A stretch of DNA of 37,121 nucleotides from positions 1-37,121 of the forward strand of contig JBMYRX010000015.1 in assembly GCA_049602715.1 (NCBI GenBank), read 5' to 3'. Shown here piece by piece: positions 1-8,148 of this stretch. This DNA comes from GCA-2697345 sp049602715 (GTDB lineage Bacteria > Pseudomonadota > Alphaproteobacteria > Rhodobacterales > Rhodobacteraceae). Position 1 is the first letter of the stretch. Every line of letters begins with the position of its first letter. The notes under the pieces were generated by a model. It was not told the DNA's origin and ran no database searches. It saw only the letters and a list, made by a program, of their open reading frames with translations. The translations under genes were made by a program, and so were the position numbers.

Positions 1-42
1 CCTTTTAAATTTTTTACTTTTCGCTCGACTATATCGAAGCAT
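1..42 (-). CDS. Start of an unidentified gene, cut by the window edge
   Basis: Only 14 codons are visible (MLRYSRAKSKKFKR, very basic). The start is supported by AAAGGA about 6 nt ahead of an ATG at 42. It lies 59 bp downstream of the MoxR-type ATPase on the same strand, so it could be the next gene of that transcript. MoxR genes are often followed by a CoxE/VWA-domain gene, but this N-terminus does not look like one. Too short to assign; a chance ATG is possible. Confidence 0.35.
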   Translation of the reverse strand, partial: MLRYSRAKSKKFKR

Positions 43-101
43 TTTGGTTTCCTTTAATTATAGTTTATGATTTGTCACTAATCGTTAATAAATACTAGTT
101 T

Positions 102-941
102 TTACCTTTGTGATCTAGCCAAAAAAGCCAAGCGTTCAAAAAGATGAACATCTTGCTCATTCTTTAAAAGAGCTCCATGTAAAACTGGAAGTGAATCTTT
201 TCCTGATCGCTTTAGGTCATCAGCATTCAAATCGTCCGCAAGAAGTAACTTCAACCAATCAAGAACTTCTGAGGTAGAGGGTTTTTTCTTAATGCCAGTT
301 GTATCTCTGAGTTCATAGAATTGGGTTAAAGCAACAGCTAAAAGTGCTTCTTTTATACCCGGAAAGTGTGAGTGAACTATTTTTTTCATAGTTTCTATAT
401 CGGGGAATTTAATGTAATGGAAAAAGCATCTACGTAAAAAAGCATCTGGTAGCTCCTTTTCATTGTTGGAGGTTATTATGACAACAGGCCTATGAAGTGC
501 CCTTATATTTTCATCAGTTTCATAAATATGAAACTCCATTTTATCTAATTCTTGTAATAAATCATTTGGAAATTCAATATCGGCCTTGTCTATTTCGTCT
601 ATTAATAGCACGCATTTTTCTTGTGCTTCAAAAGCTTGCCATAGCTTCCCTTTACGAATGTAATTCTTTATGTTGTTAACCTTTTTATCACCTAGCTGAC
701 TATCCCTTAACCGACTTACCGCATCATACTCATACAAACCTTGCTGGGCTTTTGTTGTGGATTTAACATGCCATTCGATCATATCTAAATCTAATGCGTT
801 AGAAACTTGTTTCGCTAATTCAGTTTTTCCTGTTCCAGGCTCTCCCTTTATGAGAAGGGGTCTTTCGAGCGATATTGCAGCGTTAACCGCAACGATAAGA
901 TCGTCTGTGGCGATATAAGAATTGGTACCATTAAATTTCAT
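102..941 (-). CDS. MoxR-family AAA+ ATPase
   Basis: A 279-residue AAA+ ATPase of the MoxR/CoxD type, a group that uses ATP to remodel or insert cofactors into partner proteins, usually together with a VWA-domain protein. Walker A is GEPGTGKT at residues 33-40 and Walker B is LLIDEID around 112-118 with Asp115-Glu116. A sensor-like ITSNNEKELPDAFLRR stretch near 155-171 carries the paired arginines typical of the family. The length is that of the short MoxR proteins of alphaproteobacteria. An AGGA 8 nt before the ATG supports the start. It is divergent from the dksA-like gene across 148 bp. The usual VWA partner is not adjacent within the window, so the client is unknown. Confidence 0.85.
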   Translation of the reverse strand: MKFNGTNSYIATDDLIVAVNAAISLERPLLIKGEPGTGKTELAKQVSNALDLDMIEWHVKSTTKAQQGLYEYDAVSRLRDSQLGDKKVNNIKNYIRKGKLWQAFEAQEKCVLLIDEIDKADIEFPNDLLQELDKMEFHIYETDENIRALHRPVVIITSNNEKELPDAFLRRCFFHYIKFPDIETMKKIVHSHFPGIKEALLAVALTQFYELRDTTGIKKKPSTSEVLDWLKLLLADDLNADDLKRSGKDSLPVLHGALLKNEQDVHLFERLAFLARSQR

Positions 942-1089
942 TATTTTTTTCCTGTTTTTTTTACATGCTTACTCTTACTCTACCTAATCTGCGTGACAAG
1001 GGCGAAATGTTAAGTTACAGGGTCTGTGGAGTGAATCAACAATTTCGATTTCACTATGACCGAATGTCTGAATATCTGAAGGAGTAATT

Positions 1090-1512
1090 ATGAAAGCCGA
1101 ACATTTTTTACCAGAAGACTATATGCCTGCAGAAGATGAACCTTTTATGAACGATCGCCAGATGGAATACTTTCGGAGAAAACTAATAAATTGGAAAAAT
1201 TCAATTTTAGATGAGAGTGCAGTTACTATTGAAAGTATGAAAGGCACAACTCGCAACATACCTGATATAAGTGACAGAGCGAGTGAGGAGACTGATAGGG
1301 CATTAGAATTAAGAACAAGAGATCGTGAAAGAAAGTTAATTGGTAAGATAGAAAGTGCTTTGCGAAGGTTAGAAAATGGAGAATATGGGTATTGTGAAGA
1401 GACTGGAGATCCCATTTCTTTAAAACGCTTAGATGCCAGACCGATAGCGACGTTTAGTCTGGAGGCTCAGGAGCGCCATGAAAGACGTGAGAAAGTTCAT
1501 AAAGATAACTAA
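1090..1512 (+). CDS. dksA: DksA/TraR-family RNA polymerase-binding regulator with a degenerate zinc site
   Basis: A 140-residue DksA-like protein that should bind in the RNA polymerase secondary channel and work with ppGpp in the stringent response. The coiled-coil tip motif DxxDxA is present as DISDRA (59-64), flanked by charged helices. The C-terminal globular part aligns with the C4 zinc finger, but only Cys102 remains; the other three metal positions are Thr105, Ser123 and Ala126. Single-cysteine DksA is established for Rhodobacter, where the protein is functional, so this is a lineage trait rather than decay. AAGGAG lies 5 nt before the ATG. It is followed 45 bp later by the LysE-type gene on the same strand. 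Confidence in family is high. Confidence 0.88.
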   Translation: MKAEHFLPEDYMPAEDEPFMNDRQMEYFRRKLINWKNSILDESAVTIESMKGTTRNIPDISDRASEETDRALELRTRDRERKLIGKIESALRRLENGEYGYCEETGDPISLKRLDARPIATFSLEAQERHERREKVHKDN

Positions 1513-1557
1513 TATTAACACTCTGTTCAGTATAGTTGACTTAATATTTCGGGAGCA

Positions 1558-2154
1558 ATGTTAGTGCTAACATTTGTGGTTGCCGCTATCTTGCTTATTA
1601 TAACGCCAGGACCAGGAGTTTTGTCATTAGCGGGAGTTGGATCAGCCTTTGGATTTCGGTCCGGACTAAAATATTTTGTTGGTCTATTTATTGGTAATAA
1701 TTTTGTTGGGGTTTTGGTAATTTCAGGATTGGGGGCGCTTGTACTGGCAGACCCAGTTACAAGAACATTATTGTTGGTCCTGTCGAGCATTTATTTGATA
1801 TATTTAGCGTCAACAATTGCATTTTCTGGAAGTAATATAGGATTTAAAGGGCACACCTATATGCCAGGTCTTAAGTCCGGTGTGTTATTACAAATTATTA
1901 ATCCAAAGGCCTATGTGGTTAATTCAACGATGTATTCTGGTTTCCTTTTGTTTGAAAATTCTTATTTTCTTGAGGTTTTAATTAAAGTCTCAATCGTTAA
2001 TGCTATTTGGCTTCCAGTACACGTGTTATGGCTGTACGTCGGGGTATTGATTAAGCGTTTGGACTTATCAACCTATACTCAGCGTGTAATAAATTATTTC
2101 ATGGCAATAGCTATGGTTTCAGTGGTTGCACTGTCTGTTATCGCTGCTCTATAG
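1558..2154 (+). CDS. LysE/RhtB-family amino-acid exporter
   Basis: A 198-residue inner-membrane protein with about six hydrophobic segments. The family hallmark, a Pro-Gly-Pro at the end of the first helix, appears as ITPGPGVLSLAG, followed by a G-rich second segment. LysE/RhtB proteins export amino acids or derivatives such as homoserine, threonine or lysine; the substrate cannot be read from sequence. The start is uncertain: GGGAG lies only 2 nt before the ATG at 1558 but 8 nt before an in-frame GTG at 1564, which may be the real start and would shorten the protein by two residues. It converges with xthA, leaving 26 bp between the stops. Confidence 0.82.
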   Translation: MLVLTFVVAAILLIITPGPGVLSLAGVGSAFGFRSGLKYFVGLFIGNNFVGVLVISGLGALVLADPVTRTLLLVLSSIYLIYLASTIAFSGSNIGFKGHTYMPGLKSGVLLQIINPKAYVVNSTMYSGFLLFENSYFLEVLIKVSIVNAIWLPVHVLWLYVGVLIKRLDLSTYTQRVINYFMAIAMVSVVALSVIAAL

Positions 2155-2180
2155 AAATCAAAGACATTATCAATAAGCAG

Positions 2181-2969
2181 TTACTGCTGAGTTCTTAGCT
2201 TTATCCATATTGGTACGTGATCGGAGGGTTTTTCATAGCCACGGATTTCGCTATCAATACCAGCCTCCTCTAGATAATCAGCACAATTTGCATTTAGTAG
2301 TAAATGATCAATTCTTATACCGTTATTTCTATTCCAGCTTCCAGCTTGATAATCCCAAAATGTATAGTGTTCTGGTGCGTCCTCAATAATTCTATAACTA
2401 TCAATATAGCCGAGATTTATTAGTTTGCGGAATGCGTTTCTAGACTTTAACAAAAACAATGCATCTTCAGTCCATTGACTTGGGTTAGCAGCGTCAATTC
2501 TTTGTGGAATTACGTTATAATCACCGCCTAATATGATTGGCATTTCGGTCTGTAATAATATCCCTGCATGTTTAAAAAGTCTTTCCATCCAATTTAATTT
2601 GTATTCATATTTTGGTCCAGGAGTTGGATTTCCGTTCGGCGCATACAATGAGCAAACCTTAATTATAGTATTTTCATTCAGTACAGTTGCTTCTATCCAT
2701 CTCGCTTGTTCATCTTTGGGATCTCCCGGAAGAGTTCTATTAATGTCTTCAAGTGGGTATTTAGATAGGATACCCACACCGTTGAAACTTTTCTGGCCGT
2801 TAGTCTCAACATTATACCCCATATCTTCAAAATGGGTCCTCGGAAATCCACTATCTAGTGATTTAATTTCTTGTAGCAAAACTACATCAGGATTAGACTG
2901 CTGGAGCCAATTGGAAAGAGCATTTATCCGAGCTTTTATACCATTGATATTGAATGTTGCTATTTTCAT
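2181..2969 (-). CDS. xthA: Exodeoxyribonuclease III
   Basis: Mg-dependent AP endonuclease and 3'-5' exonuclease of base-excision repair, 262 residues, normal length. The whole endonuclease/exonuclease/phosphatase fold is visible: KIATFNINGIKARI at the N-terminus (metal-binding Asn), LLQEIK (catalytic Glu), CSLYAPNG, LGGDYNVIP (Asp/Asn pair) and the C-terminal RIDHLLL and KPSDHVPIW blocks with the catalytic Asp-His. The frame opens with TTG-ATG; the ATG at 2969 is chosen because AGGA sits about 9 nt upstream of it. It is the third of three leftward genes (erpA, MptE-like, xthA) with a 65-bp gap before it. Confidence 0.95.
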   Translation of the reverse strand: MKIATFNINGIKARINALSNWLQQSNPDVVLLQEIKSLDSGFPRTHFEDMGYNVETNGQKSFNGVGILSKYPLEDINRTLPGDPKDEQARWIEATVLNENTIIKVCSLYAPNGNPTPGPKYEYKLNWMERLFKHAGILLQTEMPIILGGDYNVIPQRIDAANPSQWTEDALFLLKSRNAFRKLINLGYIDSYRIIEDAPEHYTFWDYQAGSWNRNNGIRIDHLLLNANCADYLEEAGIDSEIRGYEKPSDHVPIWIKLRTQQ

Positions 2970-3034
2970 CAAGTGCGTCCTAAAACTTTTTACAAAATAT
3001 AATTCCTGAATAGTATGTGAAATATACTAGCTTT

Positions 3035-3745
3035 TCATTTTACACAATCTAGCCATAACTGATCAATTTCTTTTAATTTATTCTTATCAAAGAGGTGTTG
3101 ATATTTCCAATATTCACCAGACTTAATAAAATAGTTTAATTCATGTTCTAATTTAGAAGCAGCTTTTTCATATGAATAGTTCCATTCTATGATTTTTCTA
3201 GTTTGTGTTAATTTGGTTATCGTAGCTCTTGGAAACGTTAATCTACTTTTATCTTTTGATAGGTTAACTAATGAGCATCCCTGTTTTGCGGCATGTATCA
3301 TCAGTCGGTTCGATTTTGCCTCAAGAGACTGTAAAGTTACATCATTTCTTAATGGGTCTGCACTACCGTTTCCGTAAAAATGAGTCATTCCCCGACTTGG
3401 ATAAACCATATCACAACCTATAAAAGCTATAATTTTTGGTTTATACATGTGAAGAGCGTAATAACCTGCTGTGAAAGCCATTGTCCCTCCAGCGTAGACA
3501 AAACCTCCGTAACTGTTTTGAGCTTTGACATAAGTATCTGCTGAGGTTAATTTTTTATTCTGCAAACCAGTTTTAGGACGCTTTGAAGATGGAAAATCTT
3601 CTGGGAATATAACTTCGTTCCAGTTAGGGCTTATTCGCCAAGCATTATTGATAGCGATTATATGGTCAATATGATCTTTAGGCATATCTTTAAATTTGAC
3701 AGCATTTGGTCCGCTTCCTAAAATTATTAAGATATTATTAGAAAT
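3035..3745 (-). CDS. MptE-like Rossmann-fold protein (DUF115-type), apparent ATT start
   Basis: The first ATG (at 3685) would give 216 residues but would cut off a well-formed Rossmann first strand, ILIILGSGPNAVKF, encoded in frame upstream. That extension has no ATG, GTG or TTG before a stop at about 3760. The best start is an ATT at 3745, six nt after AGGA, giving 236 residues. Internal motifs YAGGTMAFTAGYYA, IAFIGCDMVY and HFYG match the 6-hydroxymethylpterin pyrophosphokinase MptE-like/DUF115 fold, found in archaeal pterin synthesis and in bacterial surface-glycan proteins. A surface-sugar role is a guess. It lies between erpA and xthA on the same strand. A mutated start or sequencing error is the alternative. 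Confidence 0.65.
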   Translation of the reverse strand: MSNNILIILGSGPNAVKFKDMPKDHIDHIIAINNAWRISPNWNEVIFPEDFPSSKRPKTGLQNKKLTSADTYVKAQNSYGGFVYAGGTMAFTAGYYALHMYKPKIIAFIGCDMVYPSRGMTHFYGNGSADPLRNDVTLQSLEAKSNRLMIHAAKQGCSLVNLSKDKSRLTFPRATITKLTQTRKIIEWNYSYEKAASKLEHELNYFIKSGEYWKYQHLFDKNKLKEIDQLWLDCVK

Positions 3746-3756
3746 ATGATTTCCTA
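3743..3756 (-). promoter_or_regulatory. Ribosome binding site with ATT start of the MptE-like gene
   Basis: Reading leftward, the strand carries ATAGGAAATCATATT: an AGGA core, six spacer bases, then ATT, which opens the only frame that includes the conserved first strand. ATT initiation is rare in bacteria (infC and pcnB in E. coli are the known cases). Confidence 0.4.
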
Positions 3757-3789
3757 TTTATATTGAAAGGTTCTAAGTTTGTTGGGCCT

Positions 3790-4119
3790 TCAAAAAGAAA
3801 ATGAAGTCCCACAGCCGCACGACGATTTAGCATTTGGATTTTCAATAGTAAACTTTGCTCCGATAATTTCATCGGAGAAATCGATAGTCGAGTCTTTTAA
3901 GTAGGGGAGCGAAACACTATCAATAACAACTTTTTCACCATTTTTTTCGGCCACCCAATCATCTGAATTGATTTCATCAAGTGCTATTTCATACTGAAAA
4001 CCCGAACAGCCACCGCCTTCTACTGCGATTCGTAAGACTTTTGATTTCTTTGCAGCTCCAATCTCTTTAAGTCTTAAAAACGCTCGATCAGTAACTTTTG
4101 GTGGTAAAGTTAAATCCAT
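3790..4119 (-). CDS. erpA: Iron-sulfur cluster insertion protein ErpA (A-type carrier)
   Basis: A-type carrier that delivers Fe-S clusters to apo-proteins. With the ATG at 4119 it has 109 residues, typical for the family; a TTG two codons upstream is also in frame, but AGGAAG is 7 nt from the ATG. The three cluster-binding cysteines are all present: Cys in GGGCSGFQY and the pair in SSCGCGTSFSF at the C-terminus. It is divergent from dgt across about 75 bp and is followed by the MptE-like gene and xthA. The dgt/erpA pairing is common in alphaproteobacteria. Likely clients in this window include aconitase, but that is inference. Confidence 0.93.
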   Translation of the reverse strand: MDLTLPPKVTDRAFLRLKEIGAAKKSKVLRIAVEGGGCSGFQYEIALDEINSDDWVAEKNGEKVVIDSVSLPYLKDSTIDFSDEIIGAKFTIENPNAKSSCGCGTSFSF

Positions 4120-4193
4120 TGTCAATCTTCCTATATCATTCAGATATCCTTATAGTAAGAAACGATAGTTTCAACAAGTATAGGATTTAAAAT

Positions 4194-5342
4194 ATGTTAG
4201 CTCCATACGCGACAGATCCAAGACAAAGCAGAGGCCGTCTTGTAAAAGAAAGTGATGATCCTTTGAGGAGCTGTTTCCAGCGAGACAGAGACCGGATAAT
4301 TCATTCTAGCGCGTTTCGAAGGTTAAAGCATAAAACTCAGGTTTTCTTAGAGAATGAAGGGGACTATTTTCGAACAAGACTTACTCATACAATTGAAGTC
4401 TCACAGGTGGCTCGGACGTTAGCAAATGCGTTAGACCTTGAAATTGATCTATCAGAAAGCATTGCTCTGGCACATGATTTAGGTCATCCCCCTTTTGGTC
4501 ATACAGGAGAAGAAGCACTCAATAATCTCATGTCCTCTTACGGTGGGTTTGATCATAACACGCAATCGATTTTAATTTTGACTTCTTTAGAGAGACATTA
4601 TGCTAGATGGGATGGGTTGAACTTAACTTGGGAGGTATTAGAAGGATTAGCAAAGCATAATGGTCCGCTAATCAAAGACATTCCAAAAGTTTTAAGTCGG
4701 TATTCCAGATTTCATGATTTAAATTTACATAGTTTCCCAAGCGCTGAAGCTCAAGTAGCAGCAATTTCAGATGATATAGCTTATAATCACCACGATGTTT
4801 TGGATGGAATCCGGGCTGGATTTTTTAATATTTCAGACCTAAAAAAATTACCTATTTTATCTGAATGTTTTTATAAGGCTGGAAAGTCTTTTCCTAAGGC
4901 TGATGAGTTACGAATAAAACATGAAGCCTTGCGAAGCTTCTTTAATTTTCTTGTTTTGGATGTCATTGAACAATCAAATCTAATGCTAGAAGAACTATCA
5001 CCAAGGTCAGTTTCAGATATTAGGAACGCTAATTATCCGGTGGTGCAGTTTTCAGCCAGTGTGATAGAGAAGTTAAACACTATAAGGAGCTTTCTTTTTG
5101 TGAAAATGTACAGAGCACCATCAATAATGGATATGCGGGCGAAAGTTACAAAAATAGTTGACGATCTTTTCTGCTGTTTTATGGAACAAAAAGATATTTT
5201 GCCAATCAAGTGGCAAAATGAGCTGCGTGAGGGTAAGAGTGAACAAGAAATGGCAAGGATAGTTGTAAACTATATTTCAGGTATGACCGATAGATTTGCA
5301 ATCAAAGAGCACAATCGTTTAGTGGAAGATGGAAGATTATAA
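4194..5342 (+). CDS. dgt: Deoxyguanosinetriphosphate triphosphohydrolase-like protein
   Basis: A 382-residue HD-domain dNTP triphosphohydrolase that splits dNTPs into nucleoside and tripolyphosphate, controlling dNTP pools. The HD metal site is clear: RTRLTHTIEVSQ (His65) and ALAHDLGHPPFGHTGEEAL (His94-Asp95). A further Asp in ISDDIAYNHHDVLDG completes the family signature. Length fits the type-2 Dgt subfamily of alphaproteobacteria, shorter than E. coli Dgt. AGGA lies 8 nt before the ATG. It is the first of a rightward run with argS starting about 70 bp later. The exact nucleotide preference is unknown for this subfamily. Confidence 0.92.
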   Translation: MLAPYATDPRQSRGRLVKESDDPLRSCFQRDRDRIIHSSAFRRLKHKTQVFLENEGDYFRTRLTHTIEVSQVARTLANALDLEIDLSESIALAHDLGHPPFGHTGEEALNNLMSSYGGFDHNTQSILILTSLERHYARWDGLNLTWEVLEGLAKHNGPLIKDIPKVLSRYSRFHDLNLHSFPSAEAQVAAISDDIAYNHHDVLDGIRAGFFNISDLKKLPILSECFYKAGKSFPKADELRIKHEALRSFFNFLVLDVIEQSNLMLEELSPRSVSDIRNANYPVVQFSASVIEKLNTIRSFLFVKMYRAPSIMDMRAKVTKIVDDLFCCFMEQKDILPIKWQNELREGKSEQEMARIVVNYISGMTDRFAIKEHNRLVEDGRL

Positions 5343-5413
5343 AAGCCATCGTTTTATTACTAGAATTCCTGCATCAGCGTGTTACAACTTCCTAAAATCA
5401 AAAGGATTATTTG

Positions 5414-7156
5414 TTGGATATCTATAAAGAAATACGTGACCTTATTATTGACGCATTGGGAGTTCTTTCTGTTGAAGGGATAATCCCTCCAAATTTGGAA
5501 TATGAAAATATTGTTGTGGAACCTCCAAGAGACAGATCTCACGGAGATATGGCTACAAACGCAGCTATGGTACTTTCGAAAGAAGTGGGAAGGCCTCCTA
5601 GGGAAATAGCAAAGCATTTATCTGCCGCCCTAATTTTAAACAAGCAGATAAGCGATGTTCAGGTCGCCGGGCCTGGTTTTATAAACATCAGGTTAGAAAA
5701 TAGAATATTAACAGATGTAGTTCGGTCAACATTAGTTTTAGGTAAAACTTTCGGCTCTCAAAAGTCAACTATTAAGAAAAGTATAAATATAGAGTACATA
5801 AGTGCTAATCCCACTGGGCCTCTCCACGTTGGTCATACCCGCGGAGCTGTTTTTGGTGATTCTCTATCGCGATTACTTCAATATGTTGGCCATGACGTAA
5901 CTAAAGAGTATTACATAAATGATGGGGGCGCCCAGGTGGATGTTTTAGCTCGATCAGTTTACCTGAGATATTTAGAAGCTTTTGGTATGGAAATCTCGTT
6001 CGAAGAAGGAACATATCCTGGAGATTATCTTATAGATGTCGGCAAGGCTTTAAAAACTGAGGTCGGAGATAAATATTTAGATAAAGAAGAAAATGTATGG
6101 ATTGATTATATTCGTGATTTCGCAGTGGATCGGATGATGGGTTTAATAAAGGCTGATTTAGTTGGCCTTGGTATAGAAATTGATAACTTTTTTAGTGAAA
6201 AATCCCTTTATAAAGAAAATAAAATTGATGAGACTCTGAATCTTTTGTCAAAGAAGGATTTAATATACGATGGCGTGCTAGATGCACCAAAAGGAAAAAA
6301 ACTTGAAGAATGGGAACCTCGGAAACAAACGTTATTTAAATCTACTGCCCATGGTGATGATATTGATAGACCAATAAAAAAATCTGATGGATCATGGACA
6401 TACTTTGCGCCGGATATAGCATATCATCACAATAAGATATCTAGAGGATATGATCACCTTATAGATGTTTTGGGAGCTGACCATGGCGGATATGTTAAAA
6501 GAATGAAGGCAGCGGTTTCAGCGTTATCTGATGGCAAAGTAGATCTGGAAATAAAACTTGTGCAATTAGTAAAGCTTTACAAGGATGGGAAACCTTATAA
6601 AATGTCTAAGAGGTTAGGGACTTTTGTAACTCTCAGTGACTTGGTTAAAGAAGTAGGATCTGACGTAGTTCGATTTGTCATGCTGACTCGTAAAAATGAC
6701 GCGCCCTTAGATTTTGATTTTACCCAAGTGCTAGAGCAATCAAAGGATAACCCTGTTTTTTACGTGCAATACGCACATGCTAGAATTTGTTCTGTTTTGC
6801 GGAAAGCCGAGGCTTCTGGGCTTAATATTTCGGATAAAAACCTCGCGCTATCAGATTTACAGATGAATATACATGAGGCTGAGTTAAACCTAACGAGAAA
6901 AATTGGTGAGTGGCCAAGGATAATTCAAGTCGCTGCAAGAAATACTGAACCTCACCGTATTGCCTTCTTTTTATATGAATTAGCTGGAGAATTTCACTAC
7001 CTATGGAATAAAGGTAATGATATCAAAAGTTTACGGTTTATACAGGATGATGAGAAGGCTTGTTTGAGTAAGCTGGCATTAGCGCGTTCTGTTGCAATAA
7101 TTATTTCTTCCGGTCTGTATATTCTAGGGGTAGAACCTGCAAAAGAAATGCGCTAA
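5414..7156 (+). CDS. argS: Arginyl-tRNA synthetase
   Basis: Class I aminoacyl-tRNA synthetase charging tRNA-Arg, about 580 residues, full length. The N-terminal additive domain is followed by the HIGH-like motif in SANPTGPLHVGHTRG, the KMSKR loop as YKMSKRLGT, and a C-terminal DALR anticodon-binding domain (QYAHARICSVLRKAE onward). The start must be a TTG: two tandem TTG codons lie at 5411 and 5414, and a stop lies upstream with no ATG or GTG. AGGA is 4 nt from the first and 7 nt from the second, so 5414 is preferred; this also gives an N-terminus (MDIYKEIRDLI) like that of relatives. The weak start codon may limit expression. Confidence 0.95.
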   Translation: MDIYKEIRDLIIDALGVLSVEGIIPPNLEYENIVVEPPRDRSHGDMATNAAMVLSKEVGRPPREIAKHLSAALILNKQISDVQVAGPGFINIRLENRILTDVVRSTLVLGKTFGSQKSTIKKSINIEYISANPTGPLHVGHTRGAVFGDSLSRLLQYVGHDVTKEYYINDGGAQVDVLARSVYLRYLEAFGMEISFEEGTYPGDYLIDVGKALKTEVGDKYLDKEENVWIDYIRDFAVDRMMGLIKADLVGLGIEIDNFFSEKSLYKENKIDETLNLLSKKDLIYDGVLDAPKGKKLEEWEPRKQTLFKSTAHGDDIDRPIKKSDGSWTYFAPDIAYHHNKISRGYDHLIDVLGADHGGYVKRMKAAVSALSDGKVDLEIKLVQLVKLYKDGKPYKMSKRLGTFVTLSDLVKEVGSDVVRFVMLTRKNDAPLDFDFTQVLEQSKDNPVFYVQYAHARICSVLRKAEASGLNISDKNLALSDLQMNIHEAELNLTRKIGEWPRIIQVAARNTEPHRIAFFLYELAGEFHYLWNKGNDIKSLRFIQDDEKACLSKLALARSVAIIISSGLYILGVEPAKEMR

Positions 7157-7181
7157 GTTAAAACCAATAATTCAATAATAA

Positions 7182-7198
7182 CTCGAAAAAAATTCGAG
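7182..7198. other. Small hairpin between argS and the SPOR gene
   Basis: CTCGAA, five A residues, then TTCGAG: a perfect 6-bp stem. No T-run follows on the + strand, so it is not a convincing terminator. It could affect mRNA stability or translation of the next gene, whose GAGG ribosome binding site lies 10 nt downstream. Confidence 0.3.
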
Positions 7199-7214
7199 AA
7201 ATTATGAGGCAAAT

Positions 7215-8084
7215 ATGGCAGGTATCGAATTCGACGCCTCTTTAACGCATCGGGCTGGCGGTTCACGTAATCCGTTGGGTATTTTGTTAACGGCATTAGT
7301 CTCCTTGATATCGATATCGTTATTGGGTGGTTTCTTGTATTGGGCTTATGATGTGATCGTTCAATCAGAGAGCGAAGTAACCATTATAAAGGCGCCGATC
7401 GGGCCGCTAAAAGTTTTACCAGAGGACCCTGGTGGAAATTTAGCGTCTCATTTAGGCTTTTCTGTAAACTCTGTACAAGAGAGTGGCCAAGTCGCAGGTC
7501 CTTCGGCAAAATTGGTCCTTGCTCCGCCGGCAATGGGTGTTCAAGAAAGTGACTTAAGAACTCTTTCTGGTTTTGGTGACTCTAATGGAACAATTGATTT
7601 GAAAAGTTCGATAAGTAATGCCTTGGCAGTTATTTTTAAAGATACAAATAGTTTAGATATTAAAGAAACTTCTACAAAAAAGGATATTTATGAAAAACAA
7701 AATAGTATACCGAAAGGTTTTTCTCGTCCTTTAAGGCGACCTGCTAAGCTTGTTTCAGCTACGTCACATCAAGATTTGGTAGCTCAAATAGTATTAAATC
7801 AAGTTAAAGCCAATATGCTTAATTCAAAGGATGAGCTGAAGGTGCATCTTGGATCATTTAAGAATAACGTTTTGGCTGGCGCACAACTGGAAAACTTCTT
7901 GGTTCGATATAAAGATTATCTGACAAATAAAGCAGTTTTTCTTCAGAAATCTGAAACTGGTGGCCGTTCTATATACAGAATGCGTGCTGTAGGTTTCTCT
8001 AATAGTTCTGAAACAAAAAAGTTTTGTTCAATAATTAATTCATTTGGAAATGAGTGCATTCCAATATTGAATAAAGAAAATTGA
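7215..8084 (+). CDS. SPOR-domain membrane protein
   Basis: A 289-residue bitopic inner-membrane protein. Residues about 21-45 form one transmembrane helix (LGILLTALVSLISISLLGGF) after a short cytoplasmic tail. A long low-complexity linker follows, and residues about 207-289 form a SPOR domain (LKVHLGSFKNNVLAGAQLENF through NSFGNECIPI). SPOR domains bind septal peptidoglycan stripped of stem peptides, so the protein probably acts at the division site. GAGG 5 nt before the ATG supports the start. It sits between argS and nagZ, the usual alphaproteobacterial position, and nagZ acts on the same peptidoglycan material. The linker is not conserved enough to assign a named division protein. Confidence 0.85.
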   Translation: MAGIEFDASLTHRAGGSRNPLGILLTALVSLISISLLGGFLYWAYDVIVQSESEVTIIKAPIGPLKVLPEDPGGNLASHLGFSVNSVQESGQVAGPSAKLVLAPPAMGVQESDLRTLSGFGDSNGTIDLKSSISNALAVIFKDTNSLDIKETSTKKDIYEKQNSIPKGFSRPLRRPAKLVSATSHQDLVAQIVLNQVKANMLNSKDELKVHLGSFKNNVLAGAQLENFLVRYKDYLTNKAVFLQKSETGGRSIYRMRAVGFSNSSETKKFCSIINSFGNECIPILNKEN

Positions 8085-8148
8085 ATATAGAATGATCATT
8101 AAGTGAGATTATAGTGCGTTATAAGTTCATATTTAAAATCTTTTTTTA

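Noticed and set aside
3035..3685. Start of the MptE-like gene at the first ATG
   Set aside because: It would remove the conserved first Rossmann strand encoded in frame upstream.
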